Made by a program: the position numbers and the translations under genes. The notes under the pieces were generated by a model. That model saw nothing but the letters and a program-made list of their open reading frames with translations. It had not been told where the DNA came from and searched no databases. Of a stretch of DNA of 56,228 nucleotides, positions 27,823 through 36,058 are shown piece by piece. Position 1 is the stretch's first letter. Each line of letters begins with the position of its first letter. Source of the stretch: Methylobacterium sp. (GTDB lineage Bacteria; Pseudomonadota; Alphaproteobacteria; Rhizobiales; Beijerinckiaceae); NCBI GenBank assembly GCA_013823325.1, contig PNLY01000025.1, positions 1 through 56,228 of the forward strand, read 5' to 3'.

Positions 27823-29346
27823 TCAGAACAAATCGCCCTGCCCGCTCCCGCCGACGGCCTTGCGCGCAGCCTGTCGCGGCACCTGCGGCGGGGAAGCCCC
27901 ACCCGGCACGATCGCACCGAAGCTGCCATCGGCGAGCGTGACCTGGAGCGCCAATCCCGGGCGCGCGGCCGCGGTGCTGCGCAGCAGATTGCCGTCGCCG
28001 TCGCGCACCAGCGCGTAGCCACGCGCCAGCACAGCCTGCGGGCCGAGCGAGGCGGCGAGCGCCCAGACGCTGTCGAGCCGGTCGCGGCGACGCTGGATCT
28101 GGCGCGTGAAGGTCGCGACCGCTCGCGCGGCGATCGCATCGAGCCGGTCAGCGGCGCGGGCGATGCGGTCACGCTCGGCTCGCAGCAGCGCACCGCGCGC
28201 CGCCGCTAGCCGCTTGCCGAGCCCGTCGAGCCGGGCCGCATGGGTCGCGAGCCGCGCCGCCGGCGATTGCGCATGCAGGCGGCGGTCGAGCTGGGCGAGG
28301 CGCTGCTCATAAGTGCGGGCATTGCGCGCCAGCGCCGGGCCGAGCCGAGCAGCGGCGAGGTCGAGCCGCTGGCGCGGCGCCGCCAGCAGGGTCTCGGGGG
28401 TCGGCAGGGCCCGCGCGAGCGCGCGCAGCTCGTTGCGGCGGCGCTCGGAGAGGCGCAGCGTCGCTCCCGACAACCGGCGAGACAGGTCGGTCACCTGCGC
28501 CAGCAATTCGGCCCGCACCGGCACGACCTTCTCGGCCGCGCCGGTCGGCGTGGGGCTGCGCAGATCGGCGGCATGGTCGATCAGGGTGACGTCGGTCTCG
28601 TGGCCGACGGCCGAGACCAGCGGGATCAGCGAGGCGGCGGCGGCGCGCACCACCACCTCCTCATTGAAGCCCATCAGGTCTTCGAGCGAGCCGCCGCCAC
28701 GCGCGACGATGATCACATCAGGACGCGGAATCCGACCGCCTTCGGGCAGCGCGTTGAAGCCGGCGATCGCATTGGCGACCTCGGCGGCGCTGCTCTCGCC
28801 CTGGACGCGCACCGGCCAAACCAGGACATGGCGAGGAAAGCGTTCCTCCAGCCGGTGCAGGATGTCGCGGATGACGGCGCCGGTCGGCGATGTCACGACG
28901 CCGACCACGCGCGGCAGGAACGGGATCAGCTGCTTGCGGCCGGCGTCGAACAGGCCCTCGGCCGCGAGCTTCTTCCGGCGTTCCTCCAGCAGCGCCATCA
29001 GCGCGCCGATGCCGGCCGGCTCCAGCGAATCGATGATGATCTGGTAGCTCGACTTCCCGGCGAAGGTGGTGATCTTGCCGGTGGCGATCACTTCCAGCCC
29101 TTCCTGGGGCTTGGTCTTCAGGCGGCCGAAGACGCCCTTCCAGATCACGGCGTCGATCTTGGCGTTGGCGTCCTTCAGCGAAAAATAGACATGGCCGGAG
29201 CCAACCGGGCCGCGATAGCCGGAGATCTCGCCGCGCACGCGCACGAAGCCGAAGGCCTCCTCCAGCGTGCGCTTGAGCGCGCCGGAGAGATCGGAGACCG
29301 ACCATTCGGGAGCATTGCCGGCGGGCTGGGGCGATTCGCTGTCCAT
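27823..29346 (-). CDS. xseA: Exodeoxyribonuclease VII large subunit
   Basis: 507 residues. It has an N-terminal OB-fold for ssDNA binding ([32 protein letters not shown]), then the nuclease region with [31 protein letters not shown] and [17 protein letters not shown], followed by a long coiled-coil region rich in Arg/Ala/Leu that binds XseB subunits. The complex degrades single-stranded DNA in both directions during repair. It is divergent from purD with 91 bases between starts, a common alphaproteobacterial arrangement. Confidence 0.97.
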   Translation of the reverse strand: MDSESPQPAGNAPEWSVSDLSGALKRTLEEAFGFVRVRGEISGYRGPVGSGHVYFSLKDANAKIDAVIWKGVFGRLKTKPQEGLEVIATGKITTFAGKSSYQIIIDSLEPAGIGALMALLEERRKKLAAEGLFDAGRKQLIPFLPRVVGVVTSPTGAVIRDILHRLEERFPRHVLVWPVRVQGESSAAEVANAIAGFNALPEGGRIPRPDVIIVARGGGSLEDLMGFNEEVVVRAAAASLIPLVSAVGHETDVTLIDHAADLRSPTPTGAAEKVVPVRAELLAQVTDLSRRLSGATLRLSERRRNELRALARALPTPETLLAAPRQRLDLAAARLGPALARNARTYEQRLAQLDRRLHAQSPAARLATHAARLDGLGKRLAAARGALLRAERDRIARAADRLDAIAARAVATFTRQIQRRRDRLDSVWALAASLGPQAVLARGYALVRDGDGNLLRSTAAARPGLALQVTLADGSFGAIVPGGASPPQVPRQAARKAVGGSGQGDLF

Positions 29347-29437
29347 GGATCGTATTTAACGACACGAGGACGCGAGCAGAAGCGTTGCTCCGTCAGCTCG
29401 CGGCAGCTATTGCGCCCTGAGCAAGCGGAGAGATGCG

Positions 29438-30718
29438 ATGAACATTCTTCTGATCGGGTCCGGCGGGCGCGAGCATGCCCTGGCCTGGGCGATCTCGGCT
29501 TCGCCGCTCTGCGACAAGCTTTTCATCGCGCCTGGCAATCCCGGCACCGCGGAGTGCGGCGAGAACGTCGTGCTCGATATCGCCGACCATCGCGCCGTCG
29601 CCGATTTCTGCAAGGTGATGGGCGTCGGCCTCGTCGTGGTCGGGCCGGAAGGCCCGCTCGTTGACGGCATCGTCGACGACCTCGAAGCCGCGGGAATCAA
29701 GACCTTCGGTCCGTCCAAGGCGGCGGCGCAGCTCGAAGGCTCGAAGGCCTTCACCAAGGAGCTCTGTGCCGAATTCGGCATCCCGACCGCGGGTTTCGCC
29801 CGCTTCACCGACGAAGCCGCCGCCAGGACCTATGTCGCCAGGACCGGCGCGCCTTTGGTGATCAAGGCCGATGGGCTCGCCGCTGGCAAGGGCGTGGTCA
29901 TGGCCGAGACCATCGAGCAGGCCAATGACGCCCTGGCGATGATGTTCTCCGGCGGGCTCGGCGCCGCCGGCGCCGAGGTCGTGATCGAGGAGTGGATGAT
30001 CGGCGAGGAAGCCAGCTTCTTCGCGCTCTGCGACGGTACGCACGCCCTGCCACTCGCCTCGGCCCAGGATCACAAGCGCGCCTTCGACGGCGACACCGGC
30101 CCGAACACCGGCGGCATGGGTGCCTATTCGCCGGCTCCGGTCATGACGACGGCGATGGCGGAGCAGGTCATGGCCGAGATCGTCCGGCCGACCCTGGCGG
30201 GCATGAACCAGCGCGGTACGCCATTCAAGGGCGTGCTCTTCGCCGGGCTGATGATCACCGCCGATGGCCCGAAGCTGATCGAATACAACACCCGCTTCGG
30301 CGATCCCGAATGCGAGGTGCTGATGCCGCGCCTGAAGAGCGACATCGTGCCGGCGCTGCTCGCCGCGCGCGACGGCGTGCTGAATGCCGTCGACCTGCGC
30401 TGGTCCGACGACGTCGCGCTGACGGTGGTGATGGCGGCGAAGGGCTATCCCGGCACGCCGGAGAAGGGCAGCGTCATCAAGGGCATCGACAAGGCCGCAG
30501 CCGAAAAGGACGTGCTGGTCTTCCACGCCGGCACGCAGGCGAAGGATGGTGACATCGTCGCCAATGGCGGGCGCGTGCTGAACGTCGTGGCGCTCGGAAG
30601 GAGCGTCAGCGAGGCGCAAGCGAAGGCCTATGCGGCCGTCGACCTTATCGACTGGCCGGGCGGGTTCTGCCGCCGCGACATCGGCTGGCAGGCGGTCAAG
30701 CGCGAGCGCGAAGGCTGA
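29438..30718 (+). CDS. purD: Phosphoribosylamine--glycine ligase
   Basis: 426 residues; step two of de novo purine synthesis (GAR synthetase). The N-domain begins [20 protein letters not shown]-grasp features are [35 protein letters not shown] and [17 protein letters not shown]; the C-terminal VMAAKGYPG block is present. GGAGAG lies before the ATG. Full length, one gene, with an alpha/beta hydrolase gene 59 bases downstream. Confidence 0.97.
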   Translation: MNILLIGSGGREHALAWAISASPLCDKLFIAPGNPGTAECGENVVLDIADHRAVADFCKVMGVGLVVVGPEGPLVDGIVDDLEAAGIKTFGPSKAAAQLEGSKAFTKELCAEFGIPTAGFARFTDEAAARTYVARTGAPLVIKADGLAAGKGVVMAETIEQANDALAMMFSGGLGAAGAEVVIEEWMIGEEASFFALCDGTHALPLASAQDHKRAFDGDTGPNTGGMGAYSPAPVMTTAMAEQVMAEIVRPTLAGMNQRGTPFKGVLFAGLMITADGPKLIEYNTRFGDPECEVLMPRLKSDIVPALLAARDGVLNAVDLRWSDDVALTVVMAAKGYPGTPEKGSVIKGIDKAAAEKDVLVFHAGTQAKDGDIVANGGRVLNVVALGRSVSEAQAKAYAAVDLIDWPGGFCRRDIGWQAVKREREG

Positions 30719-30777
30719 CATCACCTGGCAGCCCGCCTAGATAATGTGGCGCGACGCGAGCAGCGGAGAGCCACATC

Positions 30778-31692
30778 ATGACCAATATCGACAGCCTCTT
30801 CCCCGGTTTCGAAGCGCGCTGGATCGACGGGCCTGTCGGCAAGATCTTCGCCCGCGTCGGCGGCGAGGGACCGCCGGTGGTGCTGATCCATGGTTTCCCG
30901 CAGACCCATGCCGAATGGCACGAGATGGCGGGCGAGCTCGCCAAGTCGCACACCGTCGTCTGCCCGGATCTACGCGGCTATGGCTGGTCGGCCGCGCCGC
31001 ATGGCGATGGCGGCAAGGCGCTCTACAGCAAGCGCGCCATGGGCGAGGACATCGTCGCCGCGATGAGCGCGCTCGGCTTCAACCGCTTCGCCGTGATCGG
31101 CCATGACCGCGGCGCCCGCGTCGCCTATCGCCTCGCGCTCGACCATCCCGGCCGGGTCGAGCGGCTCGTCCTGCTCGACATCCTGCCGACCGTCTCGATG
31201 TGGGAGGGCATGAACGCGGCGCGCGCCATGCAGGTCTATCACTGGACCTTCCTGGCCCAGCCCGAGCCGGTGCCGGAGAAGCTGATCCAGGCCGACCCGG
31301 CCGGCTGGCTCGACCACACGATCGCGAGCTGGACGCGAGCGAAGAAGATCGAGGCCTTCCACCCGCTGGCAATGGCCGCCTACGCCGAATCCTTCAACGA
31401 TCCCGCGCGCATCCACGCCGCCTGCGAGGATTATCGTGCCGGCGCCACCACCGATGTCGAGCACGACAAGGCCGATCTCGGCGCGGGCAAAAAAATCCTC
31501 TGCCCGGTGCTGGTGCTCTGGGGCGAGGCCGGCATCCCGGCCAAGGGCGCAAGCCCGCTCGAGATCTGGCGCGAGACCTTCGCGCCGCAGGCGGAGGGAC
31601 AGGCGATCGCCAGCGGCCATTTCCTGCCGGAGGAGAATCCGCAGGACACGCTCGCGGCGGTGAAACCTTTCCTCGCAAGGGAGGTTGCCTGA
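30778..31692 (+). CDS. Haloacetate dehalogenase-like alpha/beta hydrolase, probable fluoroacetate dehalogenase
   Basis: 304 residues starting MTNIDSLFPGFEARWIDGP. The active site of the structurally known Rhodopseudomonas palustris fluoroacetate dehalogenase is matched residue by residue with the same numbering: nucleophile D110, carboxylate-binding R111 and R114 (GHDRGAR), acid D134 (LLDILP), halide pocket H155, W156 and Y219 (YHWTFLAQP, CEDYRAGA), and catalytic H281 in SGHFLPEE. Such enzymes hydrolyse fluoroacetate to glycolate and fluoride. Many relatives in the family are epoxide hydrolases, which lack this set. It is cytosolic. It lies between purD and a patatin gene; no fluoride exporter or fluoride riboswitch is seen nearby. 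Confidence 0.85.
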   Translation: MTNIDSLFPGFEARWIDGPVGKIFARVGGEGPPVVLIHGFPQTHAEWHEMAGELAKSHTVVCPDLRGYGWSAAPHGDGGKALYSKRAMGEDIVAAMSALGFNRFAVIGHDRGARVAYRLALDHPGRVERLVLLDILPTVSMWEGMNAARAMQVYHWTFLAQPEPVPEKLIQADPAGWLDHTIASWTRAKKIEAFHPLAMAAYAESFNDPARIHAACEDYRAGATTDVEHDKADLGAGKKILCPVLVLWGEAGIPAKGASPLEIWRETFAPQAEGQAIASGHFLPEENPQDTLAAVKPFLAREVA

Positions 31693-31719
31693 GCGGCTCC
31701 CGCACCGCACCATCAGGCC

Positions 31720-32595
31720 ATGACCAGCCTCTCCAGCCCCCTCGCCCGCCTGCCCGATCCGTCCGGACCCGAGCTCGTCCTCGTGCTCGGCTCGGGCGGG
31801 GCGCGCGGCCTCAGCCATATCCCGGTACTGGAGGCGCTCGACGAGCTCGGGCTGAAGCCGGCGCTGATCGCGGGATCGTCGATGGGGGCGATTGTCGGCG
31901 CCGCCTATGCCGCCGGCCTCTCCGGCCGCGATCTGCGCGCCCATGTCGAGGCGAGCTTCCGCGACCGGGCCCGGGTGATCGCCAGGCTGCTCGAAGCGCG
32001 CATCGGCAAGATCGCCGATCTCTGGCGCGGTGGGCTCGGCAACCCCGTGCTGATCGACGGCGAGCGTCTGCTCGACCTGTTCTGGCCGCAGGCCGTGCCG
32101 GACCGCTTCGAGGAACTCGGCATCCCCTTCCTCGCGGTCGCGACCGACTATCATCTGCATGACGAGGTCGTCCTCGGCAGCGGCCCGTTGACACCGGCCG
32201 TCGCCGCCTCGCTGGCGATCCCCGGCCTGGTCAAGCCGGTGACGATCGGCGGGCGCGTGCTGATCGATGGCGGCGCGATCAACCCCCTGCCCTATGACCG
32301 CCTGCTTGGACCGGGACGCCTGGTACTCGCGATCGACACCAGCGCGCCGGCGACCGTCAGCGACAGCCGCGTGCCCGAGCCTCTGGAAGCGATGGTCGGC
32401 GTCTCGCAGATCCTGACGCGGGCGCTGGTGCAGCGCATGATCGAGCGCCAGCCGCCGGATATCCTGATCCGCGCCGGCGGCGAAGGCTTCGGCGGGCTCG
32501 ATTTCTTCCGCTGGCAGGCGATCCTCGAGGCCGCCCAGCCGGCGAAGGAGGAGGTCAAGCGGAGATTGTCAGAGGCGCTCGAACGGGCGGCGTGA
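31720..32595 (+). CDS. Patatin-like phospholipase
   Basis: 291 residues. Patatin blocks in order are LVLGSGGARGLSHI (oxyanion hole GGxRG), ALIAGSSMGAIVGAAYAAG (nucleophile GxSxG), LAVATDYHLHDEVVLGSG, and VLIDGGAINPLP (catalytic Asp in DGG). The enzymes are Ser/Asp dyad lipid acyl hydrolases of the RssA type. No signal peptide. The 3' end overlaps the convergent ArsR gene by 41 bases, an unusually long overlap for two intact genes. Confidence 0.9.
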   Translation: MTSLSSPLARLPDPSGPELVLVLGSGGARGLSHIPVLEALDELGLKPALIAGSSMGAIVGAAYAAGLSGRDLRAHVEASFRDRARVIARLLEARIGKIADLWRGGLGNPVLIDGERLLDLFWPQAVPDRFEELGIPFLAVATDYHLHDEVVLGSGPLTPAVAASLAIPGLVKPVTIGGRVLIDGGAINPLPYDRLLGPGRLVLAIDTSAPATVSDSRVPEPLEAMVGVSQILTRALVQRMIERQPPDILIRAGGEGFGGLDFFRWQAILEAAQPAKEEVKRRLSEALERAA

Positions 32596-33304
32596 GGGCG
32601 GCTTCGGGCTCGTCGCAGCGGAAACCGGGCAGGCCGGCCTCCAGCGCCGCACGCCCCTCGTCGGTCAAGACCACTGCGCGGCTGTCTTTCACCCGCTTCA
32701 CCCACCCAGTCTCGAAGCAGCGGCAGGCCAAGGCCGCGGCGAGCGAGCCGGCGAGATGCGGACGGCGCTCGCTCCAGTCGAGGCAGGGCCGCAGCGCAGC
32801 GCGCCTGCCCTTGCTCGCCGCTGCCGGATCGATCCCGAGCCCGGCGAAGAGCGCGACGCCGGAGCGTGTCAGCCCATAGCCGCCCTCGGCGACGGAAAGA
32901 TGCCCGCCGGCGACGAGTGCGTCATGGATCGCGATGCCGAGGCGGCCGGCGAAGTGATCGTAGCAGGTGCGGGCGCGGGCGAGATCGGCACCGACGCGCG
33001 AGGGCAGTCTCCGCCCGTTTGTCTGCCCACCGGAGAGCACCATCAGCCCTTCCAATGCGGTCGCGACTTCCGGCCCGGCGAGGCGGTAATAGCGATGGCG
33101 GCCCTGCACGGCGACGCCGAGCAGGCCGCCCTGCATCAGCTTGGCGAGATGGCCGCTCGCGGTCTGCGGCGCGACGCCTGCCAGGAAGGCGAGCTCCTTC
33201 GCCGTCAGCGCGCGTCCGTCCATCAACGCGTGCAGCATGTTGGCGCGAGCCGGATCGCCCATCAGATGAGCGATCTCGGCGAGATAGGGTCCGTTCGCGG
33301 ACAT
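32555..33304 (-). CDS. ArsR family winged-helix regulator with a long C-terminal domain
   Basis: 249 residues from ATG 33304; an in-frame start ten codons earlier is possible. Residues about 8-85 are an ArsR-type winged helix: IAHLMGDPARANMLHALMDG, then the recognition region LAFLAGVAPQTASGHLAKLM and the wing GRHRYYRLA. The remaining 160 residues form a second domain with CLDWSERRPHLAG and ACRCFETGWVKRV; cysteines there could serve metal or redox sensing. This two-domain type is twice the length of a plain ArsR. It is divergent from a TauE/SafE permease with 153 bases between starts, so it may regulate that gene. Its 3' end overlaps the patatin gene by 41 bases. Confidence 0.87.
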   Translation of the reverse strand: MSANGPYLAEIAHLMGDPARANMLHALMDGRALTAKELAFLAGVAPQTASGHLAKLMQGGLLGVAVQGRHRYYRLAGPEVATALEGLMVLSGGQTNGRRLPSRVGADLARARTCYDHFAGRLGIAIHDALVAGGHLSVAEGGYGLTRSGVALFAGLGIDPAAASKGRRAALRPCLDWSERRPHLAGSLAAALACRCFETGWVKRVKDSRAVVLTDEGRAALEAGLPGFRCDEPEAALTPPVRAPLTISA

Positions 33305-33457
33305 GGCGGCGGCCTCCTGTTGCTGGCCCATCATCGCGCGCCGGCGCTCACGGGCAAGCAGGAACGCTACGGCGAGAACCGTAGTATCGGCGAGCGACAG
33401 GGCGGGTCAGGACTGCCACAAACCCCGGCATCGCAAATCGACCAGATCGGCAAGGCC

Positions 33458-34198
33458 ATGGACCAGACGACGCTCCTTACCTTCATCGCCGCGACCTTCG
33501 TGCTCGCCGGCTTCGTCAAGGGCGTGATCGGGCTGGGCCTGCCGACGATCGCGGTCGGCGTGCTCGGCGTAGTGATGGCGCCGGCGCAGGCGGCGGCGCT
33601 GCTGGTCATCCCCAATCTCGTCACCAATAGCTGGCAGCTGACCGGGCCGAAGCTGAAGGCCATCGCCATCCGGCTCTGGCCGATGCTGGCCGGGACCTGC
33701 GTCGGCACCTGGGCCGGAGCGGGGCTGCTGGAAAAGGCCAAGGACGGCTCGGCGACGCTCTGGCTCGGCATCGCACTGGTGCTCTATGCGCTGGTCGGGC
33801 TGAAGGCGGCCAAGTTGCGCGTGCCCGAGAAGGCCGAGATCTGGCTCGGCCCGCTGGTCGGCGTCGTGACCGGCGCCGCCACTGCGGCGACCGGCGTCTT
33901 CGTGCTGCCGGCAGTGCCCTATCTGCAGGCGCTCGGCTTCGACAAGGACGAACTGGTGCAGGCGCTCGGGCTCTCCTTCATCGTCTCGACGATCGCCCTG
34001 TCCTTCGGGCTGGTCGGCGCCGGCGCGCTCGATCTCAAGGTCGCCGGCGCCTCATTGCTGGCGCTGCTGCCGGCGCTGGCCGGGATGTGGTTCGGCCAGG
34101 CGATCCGGCAGCGGATTTCGGCGACCACCTTCAAGCTCTGCTTCTTCGCCGGGCTGCTGGGACTGGGCGGCTATCTGATCGCCCGGACGGTGCTTTGA
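33458..34198 (+). CDS. TauE/SafE family permease
   Basis: 246 residues starting MDQTTLLTFIAATFVLAGFV. The protein has seven or eight hydrophobic segments and the family pattern GFVKGVIGLGLPTIAVGVL near the N-terminus, repeated as VVTGAATAATGVFVLPAVPY in the second half. Family members (DUF81) export sulfite, sulfoacetate or other organo-sulfonates and are inner membrane proteins. The substrate is unknown. It is divergent from the two-domain ArsR regulator, which may control it. Its stop is immediately followed (1 base) by the stop of the convergent M15 peptidase gene. Confidence 0.88.
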   Translation: MDQTTLLTFIAATFVLAGFVKGVIGLGLPTIAVGVLGVVMAPAQAAALLVIPNLVTNSWQLTGPKLKAIAIRLWPMLAGTCVGTWAGAGLLEKAKDGSATLWLGIALVLYALVGLKAAKLRVPEKAEIWLGPLVGVVTGAATAATGVFVLPAVPYLQALGFDKDELVQALGLSFIVSTIALSFGLVGAGALDLKVAGASLLALLPALAGMWFGQAIRQRISATTFKLCFFAGLLGLGGYLIARTVL

Positions 34199-34199
34199 G

Positions 34200-34625
34200 C
34201 TAGCGGCCGCGCCCGGCATAGGCCAGCCGGCGGCTGCGCTTGTGGCCATACCAGGCGATCTCGCGGTCGCCGACATCGACATGGACGAGGCCGTTCGAAT
34301 AGGAGCCGACGCCGCCGACCGCTTCGATCGTCTTGGCGACGGCCGCAGCGTTCCGCGGTGAGGTGGCGAGCGGGCGGAAATCGATGGCGTTGCCGCGATA
34401 GTGCTGGGAGTTGCGGGCGTGGCGGCCGCCGCAGGTCGAGGTGATCTGGATCGGGCCGATCTTCGCGGTGAGTTCCTTGATCATGCCGATGGTTTCCGGC
34501 TTGAGGCAGTTCAGCCCCTTCACCTGCGGCTGGAAGGAGATCATCGCGAGATGGGTATCGGCGGCGAAGGAGGGAGACACGGACCAACAGGCCGCGGACA
34601 GCGCAGCCAACGCAACTTTACGCAT
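34200..34625 (-). CDS. Small exported M15-family peptidase-like protein
   Basis: 141 residues. Signal peptide at 1-21 (KVALAALSAACWSVSPSFAA). The M15 (D-Ala-D-Ala carboxypeptidase-like) zinc motifs are visible: SQHYRGNAIDF (SxHxxGxAxD) and GLVHVDVG, the second His site. The mature enzyme would act on peptidoglycan peptides in the periplasm. It is shorter than most M15A proteins and has no extra binding domain. The tail is very basic (YGHKRSRRLAYAGRGR). Two cysteines (LNCLK, STCGG) flank the domain start. Confidence 0.78.
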   Translation of the reverse strand: MRKVALAALSAACWSVSPSFAADTHLAMISFQPQVKGLNCLKPETIGMIKELTAKIGPIQITSTCGGRHARNSQHYRGNAIDFRPLATSPRNAAAVAKTIEAVGGVGSYSNGLVHVDVGDREIAWYGHKRSRRLAYAGRGR

Positions 34626-34954
34626 AATGGAGATTTACCGATTTTGGGGAATGGAAGGCTCAAGCCACCATTCCTTGGTCTGGCTGAGCAGTGCAGCGGC
34701 GACCTACGGACCATACAAGGCAAAAACATGGCGACAGGTACCAGCAATGCCTCGATCGATCAGCTCAAAACGCCTCTACTCCATTGGAGCTAAGCCGATC
34801 GAACTAGGCGAGTGAAATTCGAATAATTGAAATTATATTTCAGTCGATTCCCATAAATCTTCAATCGTCGGCTGAAATTCTGTTTCGTTAAGTTCCAGCA
34901 CCGTTCTGCGAAGCATTCGCATGCGTTCGGCGGCCAGGCAGGCGGAGTGGCCGA
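34626..34954. other. AT-rich intergenic stretch, no secure gene
   Basis: This 329-base gap lies between two minus-strand genes and is visibly richer in A+T than its neighbours, mainly at 34816-34900. A 62-codon plus-strand frame (34627-34815, MEIYRFWGMEGSSHHSLVWL...) has a GGGGA before its inner ATG at 34651, but I recognise no family. On the minus strand a frame closing at 34836 (ending ...TIEDLWESTEI) is about 29 codons from the nearest ATG; it may be the tail of a decayed gene. Nothing else was found. Confidence 0.5.
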
Positions 34955-35458
34955 TTACAGCCCGAACGCTGCCGGATAGCTGACCGAACCGCGCTTCCCG
35001 GCCAGGGTTCCCGGCACCAGCTCCAGCGCCATGAAGGCCTCGCCGGAGAAGGGAGAGGCGAGGTTCCGCGCCAGCGCCGCCGAGAAACCGAAGTGTGGAT
35101 AATAACCGGGATGGCCGAGCACGATCACGGCTTCCGCTCCCACAGCCCGTGCCCGATCCCGTGCCGCCATGATCAGCCGGCCGCCGACGCCCTGCCTTTG
35201 CAGCCCCGGCCGCACGGCCATCGGCGCCAGCGCCAAAGCCTTCAGGCTGCGTCCATCCATCGTCGTCGGCAGCCAGCTCAGCAGGATATGGCCGATGATC
35301 TCTCCGCCCTGCTCCGCGACAAGCTCGACTGCGACAAGGCCGTCATGGCGCAGGCGTTCGATGATGCCGACCTCCTCCTCGCCGCCGAAGGCCGCGCGAT
35401 TGAGCGCGGCGATCGCTTCCGCATCGGCCGGCTTCGCGGCACGGACCGTCTCCGCCAT
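34955..35458 (-). CDS. GNAT family N-acetyltransferase
   Basis: 167 residues from ATG 35458, which overlaps the tadA stop by one base (TGATG). GNAT motifs: VRAAKPADAEAIAALNRAAFG at the N-terminus, HILLSWLPTTMDG, ALAPMAVRPGLQRQGVGGRLI (motif A, acetyl-CoA pyrophosphate loop Q/RxGxG/A) and VLGHPGYYPHFGFSAAL. The GHPGYYPRFGF motif is typical of YhbS-like acetyltransferases. Substrate unknown. Probably co-transcribed with tadA. Confidence 0.9.
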   Translation of the reverse strand: MAETVRAAKPADAEAIAALNRAAFGGEEEVGIIERLRHDGLVAVELVAEQGGEIIGHILLSWLPTTMDGRSLKALALAPMAVRPGLQRQGVGGRLIMAARDRARAVGAEAVIVLGHPGYYPHFGFSAALARNLASPFSGEAFMALELVPGTLAGKRGSVSYPAAFGL

Positions 35459-35925
35459 CAGCGCCGCTCCCGGAAGAAATCGCGCAGCAATTCTGCCGCC
35501 TCGCGCTCGCTCAGGCCGCCATAGACCTCGGGCGCGTGATGGCAGCTTGGGCTGCCATAGAGCCTGACACCGTTCTCGACCGCCCCGCCCTTCGGATCGG
35601 ACGCCGCGAAATAGAGCCGCCTGATCCTCGCGAAAGAGATCGCGGCGGCACACATCGGGCAGGGCTCGAGCGTGACATAGAGATCGCAGTCGATCAGCCG
35701 CTCCGACTGGATGGCTTCGCAGGCCAGCCGGATTGCCAATGTCTCGGCATGGGCGGTCGGGTCCTTCAGCTCGAGCGTGCGGTTGCCGGCGCTGGCCAGG
35801 ATCTCGCCACCACGGACGATCACCGCGCCGACCGGCACCTCGCCACGCCCCGCCGCGGCGCGCGCCTCGGTGAGCGCCAGCGCCATCGGTGCCATCTCAA
35901 CCAGCTTTGCATCGATCGATCCCAT
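35458..35925 (-). CDS. tadA: tRNA-specific adenosine deaminase
   Basis: 155 residues from ATG 35925 (MGSIDAKLVEMAPMALALTEAR). The enzyme converts A34 to inosine in tRNA-Arg(ACG). Zinc motif HAE is in DPTAHAETLAIRLA (catalytic E) and PCxxC in VTLEPCPMCAAAISFARI. ASDPKGGAVENGVRLY is the usual tRNA-binding region. The gene is divergent from the RluB-type gene, with 133 bases between starts. Length is normal for the family. Confidence 0.95.
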   Translation of the reverse strand: MGSIDAKLVEMAPMALALTEARAAAGRGEVPVGAVIVRGGEILASAGNRTLELKDPTAHAETLAIRLACEAIQSERLIDCDLYVTLEPCPMCAAAISFARIRRLYFAASDPKGGAVENGVRLYGSPSCHHAPEVYGGLSEREAAELLRDFFRERR

Positions 35926-36058
35926 GAAACCCCATCTTTGCCGTCGCAGTGGGCGAAAACGCCTGCTACAAGCGCCGGCTAATACCAGATTCAAGAGCCG
36001 CTGCCGTCCCGGATCGCTTCGCAACCCGGTCCGCGATGATCCGGCTTCAGGAGCCACC

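Noticed and set aside
30719..30777. Possible fluoride riboswitch before the haloacetate dehalogenase-like gene
   Set aside because: The 59-base gap lacks the conserved GGNGATGG and pseudoknot features of the crcB motif.
34836..34922. 29-codon minus-strand frame (MRMLRRTVLELNETEF...)
   Set aside because: Too short, no ribosome binding site, and its upstream extension overlaps the acetyltransferase 3' end in another frame. Mentioned only as part of the AT-rich gap.
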